64,000 nucleotides of DNA from Candidatus Saccharimonadota bacterium (GTDB taxonomy: Bacteria > Patescibacteriota > Saccharimonadia > Saccharimonadales > Saccharimonadaceae), in NCBI GenBank assembly GCA_016866755.1, contig VGLK01000004.1:1-64000 (forward strand). Direction: 5' to 3'. The position numbers were made by a program, and so were the translations under genes. Of this stretch, positions 42,320 to 52,260 are shown one piece after another (position 1 is the stretch's first letter; every line of letters starts with the position of its first letter). Below the pieces are notes generated by a model. That model was not told the origin of the DNA. It made no database searches and saw nothing but the letters and a program-made list of their open reading frames with translations.

Positions 42320-42368
42320 CACCCTTAGGCTCTATACCCTTTACGCTTAATCTGCTATTATAATCAAC

Positions 42369-43067
42369 ATGAAGTTTACCAGCCTAAATCTATTTGGCTA
42401 TTTCAACGACTGGCAATCACGTCTCCCGCATATTTTAAATTACTTGAGCGAAGAAAAACCGGCGGTAATATTTTTTCAAGAAGTTGTCTATCTTCCCGAC
42501 ACAGCTCCTAGGCCACAAGCATACGATGTTCTTTCAAAATTAGACTACACCTACCAGCAACTGGCCGTAACTCGTCTACAAGGTAGTCCACACCACAGTG
42601 AATATCGCGAAGGATTAGCAGCTGCGAGTCGCTTTCCAATTACTCATGCCGAAACACTTGTGCTTCGCCAACATCCCGATGACCACTTGCAGCGAATTGT
42701 GCAGCTACTTGATATAAATGTAAACGGGCACACTGTAAAATTTGCCAATATACACTTTGCCGAAAAATTTCATCATGCCGAAATTCATTTTCTTGAATTA
42801 CTCGACATTCTTAAATCTCGCGAAGATTACAACCGCATTATTGTAGGTGATTTTAATATGCCCGATTTAGCCACAACCGCCGACCACTGGCAGCAAAATT
42901 ACCGATCCTCAGGTGAACACGCCTACATATCTTACCCGTCAAAAAATTATTGTATAGACTATGCACTTATACCAAAAACCGCTGGTGTTAACATGGCGGT
43001 ATCAACTTCGTCCGACTTACTTTCCGACCATCGCGCCGTTACATTTGCGCTATCCCCAACTGCTTAA
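42369..43067 (+). CDS. Endonuclease/exonuclease/phosphatase (EEP) family hydrolase
   Basis: A 232-aa metal-dependent phosphodiesterase of the EEP superfamily. The catalytic set is visible: SLNLFGYF, FFQEVV (metal Glu), NIHFAEKF, VGDFNMPD (Asp and Asn) and SDHRAV at the C-terminus. No signal peptide. Substrate could be nucleic acid or a phospholipid or sugar phosphate. TATTAT lies about 7 nt before the ATG. Followed by an unknown gene in the same orientation. Confidence 0.85.
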   Translation: MKFTSLNLFGYFNDWQSRLPHILNYLSEEKPAVIFFQEVVYLPDTAPRPQAYDVLSKLDYTYQQLAVTRLQGSPHHSEYREGLAAASRFPITHAETLVLRQHPDDHLQRIVQLLDINVNGHTVKFANIHFAEKFHHAEIHFLELLDILKSREDYNRIIVGDFNMPDLATTADHWQQNYRSSGEHAYISYPSKNYCIDYALIPKTAGVNMAVSTSSDLLSDHRAVTFALSPTA

Positions 43068-43115
43068 CTGTAATCGACACTTGTTTAAAATCAACAATAA
43101 GCCTATAACATAAAT

Positions 43116-43745
43116 ATGCCTCCTCAGCGCTACACACACTCCAAAGAGCTCTCGACCTTACCGCCAGAGGCTATAGCAAGCGCCCACGCAACATGGCACC
43201 ATTTGCTCGATCTATACGTGTACGCACATAAGCAGTTTGAAACAAATAACCGAATGTGTCATTTTGCAAATTACGATCTTCAAACTACTGCACACCAACT
43301 TAGTGCCTCAGTTGTAATTGATTTTGAGCCGGAAGACTCAGGCTATCATACAGCGCGCAGTTTTCTCGACTGGTACAAGCATCATCTTCTTGAACGAGAC
43401 GTAATAAGCGGCACCGCAACAGCCGAAGTGTATTTTCACAAAGTAGAACAACGGATTGCTCAGGTGGCAATTACTGCAACTGACTTTCTTGCTCCCCACA
43501 CACTCCACGACACTACCGCCGACCATACACCATCGAGTATTGCTCGCGCCACTAGAGAATTACTCGAAAAATCCATGTCTGTTCAATTTGAAAGAAACAG
43601 CGAAAACTCTATCTACAACCCATCGAGCGAGGAAGAGTCGGAACTCGCTATGATCGCCGACCCTTTTACTAAAGCAGCCGCCTCGAGTCTATCGTCATTA
43701 CTTCGCCAACTCCGCGCCATTGGGCCAGATCAATATCGTGCGTAA
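43116..43745 (+). CDS. Hypothetical soluble protein
   Basis: Unrecognised 209-aa protein, predicted helical and soluble, with a WHHLLDLYVYAHKQFE helix near residues 27-42 and an acidic C-terminal third (SSEEESELA). Two or three histidines are clustered but not in a known motif. TAACAT lies a few nt before the ATG. Ends 3 bp before the convergent NUDIX stop. No function can be offered. Confidence 0.6.
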   Translation: MPPQRYTHSKELSTLPPEAIASAHATWHHLLDLYVYAHKQFETNNRMCHFANYDLQTTAHQLSASVVIDFEPEDSGYHTARSFLDWYKHHLLERDVISGTATAEVYFHKVEQRIAQVAITATDFLAPHTLHDTTADHTPSSIARATRELLEKSMSVQFERNSENSIYNPSSEEESELAMIADPFTKAAASSLSSLLRQLRAIGPDQYRA

Positions 43746-43748
43746 GTG

Positions 43749-44264
43749 TTACGCACCAAATGTATGTTCGGCGTAACCGTTTACGCCATGCGCCCAATCT
43801 AAAATAACTTTGCCATAATCTCGTTCACCCTTAAGTACATCGCTGCGGCTAACGAGCGCCCATGCATCAATCTCGGCCGCCTGAAGCGTAACTGAAGATT
43901 CATTAAAACCAGCAGGCAACAGTGCCCTAAACACAAACTGGTACGTGTCGGCACTTGTACTTGCGCGATTAACGATACGCGAAAATGACACATCGCCCTT
44001 AAGTATAGTTAATCCCACTTCTTCATAAGCCTCTCGTATGGCGGCTTCAAGCGGCGTTTCACCCGGATCAATTACACCACTTGGTAGCGACCAATGCGCC
44101 TTGTAGTGCGCCTTAACAATTAGTAGTTTTCCGTCATCGGTTTCAAGCTCTAGGGCGGCACTGGCAATACGCTTAGGTAGCGACTTTAACACCTTTCGCC
44201 AGGTTGCCGACTCGTGCCATACCACCGGCTTACCTTGCCTATTACTTCGCAAATTCAATCGCAC
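43749..44264 (-). CDS. NUDIX hydrolase
   Basis: A 171-aa NUDIX protein with an N-terminal extension (RKVLKSLPKRIASAAL). Box GVIDPGETPLEAAIREAYEE followed by VGL fits the consensus, and SLPSG precedes it. The start overlaps the 3' end of rny by 23 bp, so they are co-transcribed. A link to RNA turnover products is possible but unproven. Confidence 0.85.
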   Translation of the reverse strand: MRLNLRSNRQGKPVVWHESATWRKVLKSLPKRIASAALELETDDGKLLIVKAHYKAHWSLPSGVIDPGETPLEAAIREAYEEVGLTILKGDVSFSRIVNRASTSADTYQFVFRALLPAGFNESSVTLQAAEIDAWALVSRSDVLKGERDYGKVILDWAHGVNGYAEHTFGA

Positions 44265-45729
44265 GAGTTTCTCGAATCACATTAACTTTAATCGTTCCAG
44301 GATACTGCATGGTACTTTCAATTTTTGTCGCAATATCACGTGCTAACTTAATCGCCGAAAGATCATCTATCGCGCCCGGGCGCACCATTACACGCACTTC
44401 GCGACCAGCAGAAATTGCATATGCCTTATCAATTCCTTCAAAACTTTTTGCCACATTCTCAAGATCACGCATACGTTCCGAGAAGTTTTCGGCACTAATA
44501 TTTCGCGCGCCAGGACGAGCCGCCGACACGGCATCAACCACACGCACCACTAAAGCTTCAGGTGTCGTTGCCTCAATATCATCGTGGTGAGCTTCAATCG
44601 CGTGGGCAATTTCTTCGCTCATACCATACTTTCGCGCAAGCTCGGCGCCAATATGATGGTGCTTACCTTCAATTTTATGAGTTACCGCCTTGCCAACATC
44701 GTGTAGCAGAGTAGCAATTTTAGCCGTACGCACATTTGCACCAATCTCTTCAGCTATCATACCGGCCATTTGCGCCATTTCGGTGCTGTGCTTAAGCACA
44801 TTTTGCCCGTAAGAGGTACGAAACTTTAACTCACCCAGTAGTCGCTGCATTTCTTTAGGTACACCAACCACGCCTACTTCGCGCTGTGCGTCTTCACCTG
44901 CTTGGCGAATCTCTTTATCAATTTGTTTTTGAGCTTTCTCTACCACCTCTTCTATACGACCCGGGTGAATACGACCGTCTTTCATCAGCATTTCAAGCGC
45001 ATAACGTGCTACCTGACGACGAACAGGGTCGAAACTTGAGAGGATAATCATACCTGGAGTATCATCAACCAGTACATCTACGCCTGTTTCACGTTGCAAA
45101 GCCTGAATATTACGGCCTTCTTTACCAATAATTCGACCTTTCATTTCGTCGTCGGTTAGCTTTACAGCGGTAACGGTACGCTCTGCCGTTACCTCGCTAG
45201 CCATACGTTCCATTGCTGTTAGTAAAATTGTTTGCGCCACCTCTTCGGCGTCGTCCATCGCGTCGTGCTGAAGTTTACTTACAAGCCCTACTAGGTCATT
45301 CTTAATATCCCGCTCTGTCATGGCCAGCAGCTTATCGGCAGCATCTTTCTTTGAAAGCGATGCAATCTTCTCCAATTTCTCTTGCTGACGCGTTCGTATT
45401 TGACGAATTTCATTTTTTAGCGCCTCAACCTCATCTTCTTGACTGCGAAGTTGTTCGGCACGAACCTCCAACTTATCAAGCTTAGAGTCTAATACCGTCT
45501 CACGCTCTGCTAGTCGTTGTTCAGTTTTTTTCCACTCAGCTCGACGTTCGTTCTCTAAATTAAGAGCTTCGTCTTTCGCCTCAAGCACAATTGTACCCGC
45601 CTTAGCTTTCGCATCGGCAATAATTTCCTCGGTGGTGGCGTGTGCTAAAGCGACTTGTCGACGCACTATTACTGCACCAAGTGCTGCACCAACAGTTAAT
45701 GCAACAAGCGCAATTAATACTTCAATCAT
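44242..45729 (-). CDS. rny: Ribonuclease Y
   Basis: A membrane-tethered endoribonuclease that starts mRNA decay. 495 aa: N-terminal transmembrane helix (1-22), long coiled coil (about 30-190), KH domain (GRIIGKEGRNIQAL) and HD domain with TLLHDVGKA and HHHIGAELA. All family features are present; length is slightly under the usual 510-520. AAAGGAACA is a weak ribosome-binding site. The leader before it is unusually long for this genome. Confidence 0.95.
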   Translation of the reverse strand: MIEVLIALVALTVGAALGAVIVRRQVALAHATTEEIIADAKAKAGTIVLEAKDEALNLENERRAEWKKTEQRLAERETVLDSKLDKLEVRAEQLRSQEDEVEALKNEIRQIRTRQQEKLEKIASLSKKDAADKLLAMTERDIKNDLVGLVSKLQHDAMDDAEEVAQTILLTAMERMASEVTAERTVTAVKLTDDEMKGRIIGKEGRNIQALQRETGVDVLVDDTPGMIILSSFDPVRRQVARYALEMLMKDGRIHPGRIEEVVEKAQKQIDKEIRQAGEDAQREVGVVGVPKEMQRLLGELKFRTSYGQNVLKHSTEMAQMAGMIAEEIGANVRTAKIATLLHDVGKAVTHKIEGKHHHIGAELARKYGMSEEIAHAIEAHHDDIEATTPEALVVRVVDAVSAARPGARNISAENFSERMRDLENVAKSFEGIDKAYAISAGREVRVMVRPGAIDDLSAIKLARDIATKIESTMQYPGTIKVNVIRETRAIEFAK

Positions 45730-45957
45730 ATTGTTCCTTTCGTGCTACACGTAACAATAAACGACACTGAGCCAGCCTAGCTAGCAATACTTAAATGGCT
45801 CTACACGCCTAAATGGCGCTGTGGACTTTATAAAATGTTATAGCAAACTATCGTATTTTTTGTAAATCAATCAAATACCAAGCAATTTTTATTGCATTGA
45901 TATATATTTATTGTACCGCGCTGGCTAACATAACGGCAAGAGACGCTTACGTTATTT
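45730..45957 (-). promoter_or_regulatory. rny leader and promoter region
   Basis: On the minus strand a TATAAC -10 lies near 45840, giving a leader of about 100 nt, in contrast to the leaderless majority. Long leaders on RNase genes can allow self-regulated decay. Next to tsaB, AACG/CGTT with an inner AAG/CTT pairing forms a weak hairpin. No gene is seen here. Confidence 0.4.
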
Positions 45958-46344
45958 TTATTTTCTTGGTGCTGTAATATGCGCCTCGCCGCCGTAAAGT
46001 GGCAGCACTACAAGATGATTCTCACCATCATCTAATAGTTTTAAACATGCGCTTATCCACATATCACCCTCGCCACCAACTACTGGTACGGCTAGCGCCG
46101 TCGCAAGCGTATTACCAACGGTGCAACCTATTCGTAAACCCGTGTAACTTCCGGGCCCTCTATAAAGCCCAATCCCTTTAATGTCGCTAAAAGTTAATGA
46201 GTTTTGCGCTAAGCAGTCGCGAATAAAATCATGCATACCATACGCAAGTTCGCGGCCTGCCTGCCAGCTATATTGCTGCTGATTGCGTGCATCGCCAATA
46301 ATTACTTGGCACTCGGGCGTCGAAGTGTTAAGTAGTAGATACAT
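45958..46344 (-). CDS. tsaB: Short TsaB-like subunit of the tRNA t6A machinery
   Basis: A 128-aa homologue of TsaB, the scaffold partner of TsaD in t6A synthesis at A37 of ANN-decoding tRNAs. It starts MYLLLNTSTP and has GLYRGPGSYTGLRIG, the family signature. It is about 100 residues shorter than the usual 220-230 aa, ending YGGEAHITAPRK, so the C-terminal lobe is missing. It overlaps tsaE by 17 bp. Confidence 0.82.
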   Translation of the reverse strand: MYLLLNTSTPECQVIIGDARNQQQYSWQAGRELAYGMHDFIRDCLAQNSLTFSDIKGIGLYRGPGSYTGLRIGCTVGNTLATALAVPVVGGEGDMWISACLKLLDDGENHLVVLPLYGGEAHITAPRK

Positions 46345-46828
46345 GTCTATCCTCCTCTAAACTGCCCGCAATGGCATCAAACATCGCTATTTCCCTATCA
46401 CCATTTGCAGTTACTTCAAAATGGCGCGATAACTCAGATGTAGGCGATATTTCGATAATTACACGAGACTTAGGAAGCGCTGCAGCAACCGAGCTTGCCC
46501 ATTCAATAATCACAATCGAATCAGCATCGGCGGCTACTTCGCGCAACTCATCATGCAAAATTCCGGCATCATGTAAACGATAAAAATCGTAATGCACCAA
46601 CTGGCGGTTTTTGCCAAGTTCGTAGGTACGATTAATCGTAAAAGTCGGGCTTTGTATAGGTTCAGATATCCCCAAAGTACGCCCAAAAAATCGTGTAAAA
46701 GTAGTTTTACCGGCGCCTACATCGCCCACCAGTTCAATCATAAGCGGAAACACACAGTAGGTCGCGCATAAAATGGCAAACCGTTCGGTCGCAGATTCGT
46801 TCACCATTTCAAACACATATTTTTTCAC
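46328..46828 (-). CDS. tsaE: tRNA t6A ATPase TsaE
   Basis: A P-loop ATPase acting with TsaB/TsaD. A GTG start at 46828 is chosen because TATACT lies 7 nt upstream (46836-46841), a leaderless pattern; this gives 166 aa. Walker A GDVGAGKTTFTR, SPTFTINRTYE and HYDFYRL are typical; IIEWAS near residue 120 is the conserved Glu-Trp motif. Overlaps tsaB. Divergent from pilB. Confidence 0.92.
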   Translation of the reverse strand: MKKYVFEMVNESATERFAILCATYCVFPLMIELVGDVGAGKTTFTRFFGRTLGISEPIQSPTFTINRTYELGKNRQLVHYDFYRLHDAGILHDELREVAADADSIVIIEWASSVAAALPKSRVIIEISPTSELSRHFEVTANGDREIAMFDAIAGSLEEDRHVSTT

Positions 46829-46911
46829 TCTCACTAGTATACAATACTGATCTTGAAATGTAATTTTTGTAGCGTATTTACGGCCGGTGGGGTACAATAA
46901 TCATAAGTATT

Positions 46912-48696
46912 ATGCGAATATCAGATATTACTGTAGAAAAACTGCTTTCTCGTTCGGTCGCACTGCCACCGGGTCAGATTAGCGAGTTAAAAAAATCTGC
47001 CGAAGCCATGAATCGCAGCCTCCAAGAAGAAGTGCTGCAACAAAAGGTCATATCTGATCAAGAGCTTACAAAAGCCTTTGCCGACTACGCTCATATTCCT
47101 TTCGTCGAATTAAATCCGAAAGATATTTTGCACGAAGATTTGCAACGCATTCCAGAGCGCATTGCCCGCCAGTACAATACTGTGTTGTTTAAGGTAGATA
47201 AAAATGGCGCACAATATCTGGCAATTGAAGACCCTGATGATGTTCAGGCTCTTAACTTTTTACAAAAGCAACTTGGCGATAATATCGTAGTGCATATTGC
47301 CACACATGATAATATTTTGCTTTGCCTTGAAAATTATCGTGGCGACGTAAACGAAGAACTTAACGAAGTTATTGCGGTTCAAAAAGAAGAATCAAATAAC
47401 ACTGACCAAGCAGTTACCGAATCGGAAATTGCCGAAGATTCGCCGATTGCTCAAACTGTAAACTTGCTGCTCGAATACGCCATTCGCTCCAGCGCTAGTG
47501 ATATTCACATAGAGCCACGCGAAGAATTTGTGCAAATTCGCTACCGTATTGACGGCGTTCTTAAAGAGGTAAATCGTTTACCGCGCAATGTGCTTGGCGC
47601 CCTAGTGAGCCGTGTAAAAATTCTTTCTAATTTAAAGATTGATGAGCGACGCGTACCGCAAGACGGTCGTTTTAAAATAACTGTAGCCGGTAAAAAATAT
47701 GCGCTTCGCGTAAGCACGCTACCAATTGCCGACGGCGAAAAAATTGTTATGCGTATTTTAGACGAATCTAATCAGGCTGTTACGCTTGAGCAGCTTGGTT
47801 ATTGGGGACTCTCGCTCGCCACCATTAACGAGGCCCTTACTGAGCCCGACGGTATGATTTTAGTAACCGGACCAACAGGTTCTGGTAAATCTACCTCGCT
47901 GTTTAGTGTACTCACCCGCCTTAACACGCCCGATGTGAACATTTCGACTATTGAAGACCCAGTGGAGTATAAAATCCCGGGCGTAAATCAAACCCAAACC
48001 AACGCCAAAGCCGGCATGACGTTCGCCTCTGGGTTACGCGCGCTCCTCCGTCAAGATCCAAACATTATTATGGTAGGAGAGATTCGAGATGGCGAAACCG
48101 CCAATTTAGGCGTGCAGGCGGCCTTAACTGGGCACCTTGTGTTTTCCACCTTGCACACCAACAATGCCGCCACTACCTTGCCGCGTTTACTTGATATGGA
48201 AATTGAGCCATTTTTGATTGCCAGCACCGTGAAAGCAGTAGTTGGTCAACGATTAGTTCGCCGTTTATGCAACAATTGCCGAGTTGAGTACGTGCCCGAA
48301 GAAGAAAAAATTGCCGAAGTGGTAAAGCTGTTTCACTTGCGCCAAGAGCAAAATTTCTCCCATATTCACGAATTAGAAAAAGCTGCCGCCGCGCAAAAAC
48401 TTGGCGGCGACACAGCGCTTAGTACTACTAAAACTACAGTAACAAAGTTATGGAAAAATTCACCAGACGGCTGCGAAGAGTGCAACCATTCTGGCTACAA
48501 AGGGCGTGTTGGCATTTACGAAGTATTGGGCGTAAGCATACCAATTCAAAAATTAATTACCGCCAACGCCACCGCCAACGATATTCAAGAACAAGCAATT
48601 AGCGAAGGTATGGTTACCATGCAATCGGACGGCCTAATTAAAGCCTTGCGCGGCAATACTACCGTAGAAGAAGTTTTGCGAGTTACCAAGGAATAA
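46912..48696 (+). CDS. pilB: Type IV pilus assembly ATPase PilB
   Basis: The extension motor of the pilus, 594 aa. An N-terminal GspE/PilB domain (1-150) is followed by the ATPase: Asp-box region, Walker A GPTGSGKSTS, Walker B IIMVGEIRDGETA and the His-box TGHLVFSTLHTNNA. A tetracysteine zinc element is present (CNNC and CEEC, about residues 460-530). First of a pilB-pilC-pilM-pilN-pilO operon. No pilT or pilD lies in the window. Confidence 0.95.
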   Translation: MRISDITVEKLLSRSVALPPGQISELKKSAEAMNRSLQEEVLQQKVISDQELTKAFADYAHIPFVELNPKDILHEDLQRIPERIARQYNTVLFKVDKNGAQYLAIEDPDDVQALNFLQKQLGDNIVVHIATHDNILLCLENYRGDVNEELNEVIAVQKEESNNTDQAVTESEIAEDSPIAQTVNLLLEYAIRSSASDIHIEPREEFVQIRYRIDGVLKEVNRLPRNVLGALVSRVKILSNLKIDERRVPQDGRFKITVAGKKYALRVSTLPIADGEKIVMRILDESNQAVTLEQLGYWGLSLATINEALTEPDGMILVTGPTGSGKSTSLFSVLTRLNTPDVNISTIEDPVEYKIPGVNQTQTNAKAGMTFASGLRALLRQDPNIIMVGEIRDGETANLGVQAALTGHLVFSTLHTNNAATTLPRLLDMEIEPFLIASTVKAVVGQRLVRRLCNNCRVEYVPEEEKIAEVVKLFHLRQEQNFSHIHELEKAAAAQKLGGDTALSTTKTTVTKLWKNSPDGCEECNHSGYKGRVGIYEVLGVSIPIQKLITANATANDIQEQAISEGMVTMQSDGLIKALRGNTTVEEVLRVTKE

Positions 48697-48697
48697 T

Positions 48698-49924
48698 ATG
48701 CCAACATTTACCTACCTCGCCCTTAATCAAAAGCAGGAAAGCATTACCGGTACTCTTGATGCAACCGATCGTGGCCGTGCGCTAGCTATTTTAGCTGGCC
48801 AGCGTTTACGACCAATTAGCGTCAGCGAAGATGCGAATGCTATTAAAAAGCGTAATCGTAAAGCACTGCTGGGCAAACGCGTAAAGTCTGATGACGTAGT
48901 GATGTTTACTCGGCAGCTAAGCGCTATGATTTCGGCGGGCGTACCAATTCTTCGGGCGCTAGATTCGCTGGGTTCTCACGCCGAAAATCCTACTTTTAAA
49001 CGTACTATCGAGCTAATGATGAAAGATATTCAGGGTGGTATGCCGTTTGCCGACGCCATTGAAAAACATCCAAATATTTTTAGCGATGTGTACTCAAATA
49101 TGGTGCGCGCCGGCGAAGCAGCCGGTATTCTTGATGACATTTTGAAGCGTCTCGCTCTTCAACAAGAAAAGAATGCCAGCATTAGAAAAAAAGTAAAAAG
49201 CGCCATGACCTACCCTATGGTACTTCTTGGTATTACTGTTTTAGCCTTTTTTGGACTGATGATTTTTGTGATTCCGATGATTGGCAATACTATTAAAGAC
49301 TTAGCTGGCGAAGATGCCGAGCTACCAATGATTACGCAAATTATGCTTGGTTTTAGTAATTTTATTTTAGGTTGGTGGTTTATTATACTACCGCTGTTAT
49401 TTGGCGCAGTTTATATGCTACTACGCTACATTAAAACGCCAACTGGCAAAAGAAATTTTCATATTGCAATTCTTAAAATTCCGGCAATTAAGTCGATTGT
49501 ACGAAAACTGGCAGTTGCACGATTTGCGCGCACCTTTTCGGCACTCATTGGCGCTGGTGTAGCTGTACTTGAGGCACTTGATGTTACAGCCCGGGCAATT
49601 GGTAATACCGTATACGAAGAGTCGCTGCGCGATGCGGCAGAGCGTGTTAAAAACGGCGAAACTCTTTCGGCAGTTATCACCGAAAAAGAAGTACTTTTTC
49701 CGCCAATTGTGGCTCAAATGCTTTCAGTTGGCGAGGAAACCGGTCAAACCGAAAAGGTGTTAGTTAAAGTGGCCGACTTTTACGAGGAAGAGGTTGATGC
49801 TGCGATTGACGGCCTAAGTTCGATTATTGAACCGGTGATGATTGTAATTATGGGTGGAGGCGTTGGTCTAATTGCTGCTAGCGTTATGATGCCAATTACC
49901 GGATTAACTAATCAAATTCAATAA
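48698..49924 (+). CDS. pilC: Type IV pilus platform protein PilC
   Basis: A 408-aa inner-membrane protein with two T2SSF domains. Conserved FTRQLSAMISAGVPILRALD and a second FARTFSALIGAGVAVLEALD mark the repeats, with transmembrane helices near residues 173-193, 222-242 and 383-400. Binds PilB and, in assembly, PilM-N-O. It starts 1 bp after pilB. Confidence 0.95.
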   Translation: MPTFTYLALNQKQESITGTLDATDRGRALAILAGQRLRPISVSEDANAIKKRNRKALLGKRVKSDDVVMFTRQLSAMISAGVPILRALDSLGSHAENPTFKRTIELMMKDIQGGMPFADAIEKHPNIFSDVYSNMVRAGEAAGILDDILKRLALQQEKNASIRKKVKSAMTYPMVLLGITVLAFFGLMIFVIPMIGNTIKDLAGEDAELPMITQIMLGFSNFILGWWFIILPLLFGAVYMLLRYIKTPTGKRNFHIAILKIPAIKSIVRKLAVARFARTFSALIGAGVAVLEALDVTARAIGNTVYEESLRDAAERVKNGETLSAVITEKEVLFPPIVAQMLSVGEETGQTEKVLVKVADFYEEEVDAAIDGLSSIIEPVMIVIMGGGVGLIAASVMMPITGLTNQIQ

Positions 49925-49954
49925 TACTTATGCTATACTGTTAGGTGAATACGA

Positions 49955-51019
49955 GTGGGCATGAAAAATAAACTATTTTACCGTAATAAATCAATCATCG
50001 GCCTTGATATTAGCCAAACAAGCATCAAGGTTATGGATATTGATGCCGAAAAATGGGCCGTACGTGGCTACGGCTCACTCGATCTTGACCCCCAAAAAAT
50101 GCTTGACGCCCTTGATGGCGACGGCGCCTACATTCTTGAAAAACTTAAAGAGTTGCTTGCTAACAAAACAATTGGCACGCTTCATAGCAACTACGCCGTA
50201 CTAGGCGTACCTACTGCTCGTACCTACGTACGAACTTTTAGCTTGCCAGTATCGGCGCAAAAAAACATGAAAGATGCCATTGCCCTTGAGGTTGAGCAAT
50301 ATATCCCAATGCCGCTGAGCGCGCTGTATGTTGACTATGAAGTTATCAAACGCACCAAAGATACTCTTACAATTTTAATGTACGCCGTACCGCAAAAACT
50401 TATCGACGACCTTTTAGCTCTTGTGCGCGAAGCTGGTCTTGAAGTTATTATGATTGAACCCGGAATTAGTGCGGTCGCGCGAGTGCTCAAGGCCACCGAA
50501 GAGGGGCAGCTGCCGACTGTTATTGTAGACATCGGACCAACCACTACCGACATTGCCATTTTAGACGGTGAGTTACGCGTAACTGGCGGCATTGCAGTTG
50601 GCGGAAATACCTTTACGCTCTCTCTCGCCAAAAAACTCAATATTTCGCTCGAAAATGCCCATCAATATAAAGTACTTAATGGTCTTAACCCCGGTCCGCG
50701 ACAGGCAAAAATCTCAGCAGCACTTAAACCCGATCTTCAACGCATTACGCGCGAAGTACAGCGGGTTATTCGCTACTACACCGAACGCTTTACGACCGAA
50801 CAAAAACTTGAACAAGTACTTATAGTGGGCGCTGGGAGCAACATGCCTGGCATTGGTGAATTTTTTACCAACGATCTTATTATGCCAGCGCGCGTTGCTA
50901 GTCCTTGGCAAAAACTTAATTTTACTCAGGTAAAAGAGCCAGCGCGTCAATTTAAATCTCGCTACATTACTGTCGCGGGTCTCGCTTCAATTAAAGAGAG
51001 CGAGGTGTGGAATGATTAA
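49955..51019 (+). CDS. pilM: Type IV pilus assembly protein PilM
   Basis: A 354-aa actin-like (FtsA fold) cytosolic protein that binds the PilN N-terminus. ATP-binding-fold motifs IIGLDISQTSIKVMDI, IVDIGPTTTDIAIL and VLIVGAGSNMPGIGEFF are seen. The GTG at 49955 has AGGTG 7 nt upstream; an ATG 6 nt later is the alternative. It overlaps pilN by 8 bp. Confidence 0.93.
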   Translation: MGMKNKLFYRNKSIIGLDISQTSIKVMDIDAEKWAVRGYGSLDLDPQKMLDALDGDGAYILEKLKELLANKTIGTLHSNYAVLGVPTARTYVRTFSLPVSAQKNMKDAIALEVEQYIPMPLSALYVDYEVIKRTKDTLTILMYAVPQKLIDDLLALVREAGLEVIMIEPGISAVARVLKATEEGQLPTVIVDIGPTTTDIAILDGELRVTGGIAVGGNTFTLSLAKKLNISLENAHQYKVLNGLNPGPRQAKISAALKPDLQRITREVQRVIRYYTERFTTEQKLEQVLIVGAGSNMPGIGEFFTNDLIMPARVASPWQKLNFTQVKEPARQFKSRYITVAGLASIKESEVWND

Positions 51020-51578
51020 TCTACTCCCTAAACCCCAAATCAAAGAATATCGCGCCGCACGCGCTAATACGCTGCTACTTCGTTATGTAATTCTATGCTG
51101 TGTTGGCCTAATTATTATGTTGAGTTTATTTGGTCTTATTTATTTTATGCTTATGCAAGCAAAAAACGAACAGCAAGCAATTTACAACGGTAACACGCAG
51201 GCTGCTGCAGAATACAGCGATGTTGCAGCCGCCTCTAAAGAGTTTGAACAAAACTTAGCTACGGCAAAAAATATTCTTGCAAATGAAGTGCGCTATTCTA
51301 ACGTGCCAGTTGCCGTAGCGAGTGCGTTACCGTCTGGCGTTATACTCAATGGTCTCGAGATTAACGAAGGCACATTTGACGTGCCCGTGTCGCTTAACGC
51401 TCAGGGAAAAAGTTACGAAGACGCATTGCGTCTTAAAGAAAACTTCCAGAACTCAGATTATTTTAGCGACGTAAGCTTACAATCCGTTACCGAAGAGTCG
51501 GGTAACGACTCAGACTATGGCTATTCAATTGTGATACAAGTAACCATGAACAAGGAGGCTCTCACTAATGCGTCGTAA
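51012..51578 (+). CDS. pilN: Type IV pilus assembly protein PilN
   Basis: A 188-aa single-pass membrane protein. Its N-terminus INLLPKPQIKEYR is the PilM-binding motif, followed by a transmembrane helix (about 24-46), a coiled coil (50-85) and a ferredoxin-like domain. Overlaps pilM and pilO, so the three are coupled. Confidence 0.9.
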   Translation: MINLLPKPQIKEYRAARANTLLLRYVILCCVGLIIMLSLFGLIYFMLMQAKNEQQAIYNGNTQAAAEYSDVAAASKEFEQNLATAKNILANEVRYSNVPVAVASALPSGVILNGLEINEGTFDVPVSLNAQGKSYEDALRLKENFQNSDYFSDVSLQSVTEESGNDSDYGYSIVIQVTMNKEALTNAS

Positions 51579-52257
51579 CACCAAAAAATCGCAAAGCCTT
51601 ACCGCCTCAAAGTTACGCATTGTGCTTGTAGGACTTATTGCATTAATTCTTGCTGCTATGGTTGCGGGCTTTATACTGCTATCTCGCGAAACACGTGGTT
51701 ACGCAAATGAAGTAAAAACTGTCTCCGAATCGGCTGCCAATAGCGCCACCGAGGTTGCGCGACTACAAAATACATCTCGTAAACTAACTGAATACGACGA
51801 TGCGGTTGAACGCGCGCAAAACATTGCCGCTGAAACCACCCAGTACATGTATCAAGACCAAGTTGTGCGTGACCTTACAGAATACGCCAACCGCTCAGGC
51901 CTCAGTATTCAAGGCTTTACCTTTAGCGACGCTGGCGGAAGCGATGCCGCTGGAGGCTCAACGCCCGTCCCTGCTCCCGCCGCTACCGGTGGAATAACCG
52001 AAGGCGGAGCCGTGCAACCTGCGACCCCTACCGCTACAGCCCTTCAAACTCAATCGGTCTCTGTGCAACTAGGTCAGTCCGTGCAGTATGAAAACTTCTT
52101 GCAATTTATTCGCTACATTGAACAAAACCTTACTAAAATGCAAGTTGATGGCTTATCGCTTGGCGGAGCTAACAGCACCACAGACGGTAGTGGCGGCAGC
52201 AGTGACGGAAACTCGCTAGGCGGGCAAACACTTACTATAAAGGTATACATGAGGTAA
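51568..52257 (+). CDS. pilO: Type IV pilus assembly protein PilO
   Basis: A 229-aa single-pass membrane protein. After a basic N-terminus come a transmembrane helix (about 15-37), a coiled coil (40-85) and a ferredoxin-like domain interrupted by a Pro/Ala/Gly-rich linker (about 125-155) and followed by a Ser/Gly-rich insert (about 200-215). It forms the PilN-PilO heterodimer linking PilM to the envelope part. Confidence 0.85.
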   Translation: MRRNTKKSQSLTASKLRIVLVGLIALILAAMVAGFILLSRETRGYANEVKTVSESAANSATEVARLQNTSRKLTEYDDAVERAQNIAAETTQYMYQDQVVRDLTEYANRSGLSIQGFTFSDAGGSDAAGGSTPVPAPAATGGITEGGAVQPATPTATALQTQSVSVQLGQSVQYENFLQFIRYIEQNLTKMQVDGLSLGGANSTTDGSGGSSDGNSLGGQTLTIKVYMR

Positions 52258-52260
52258 GCT

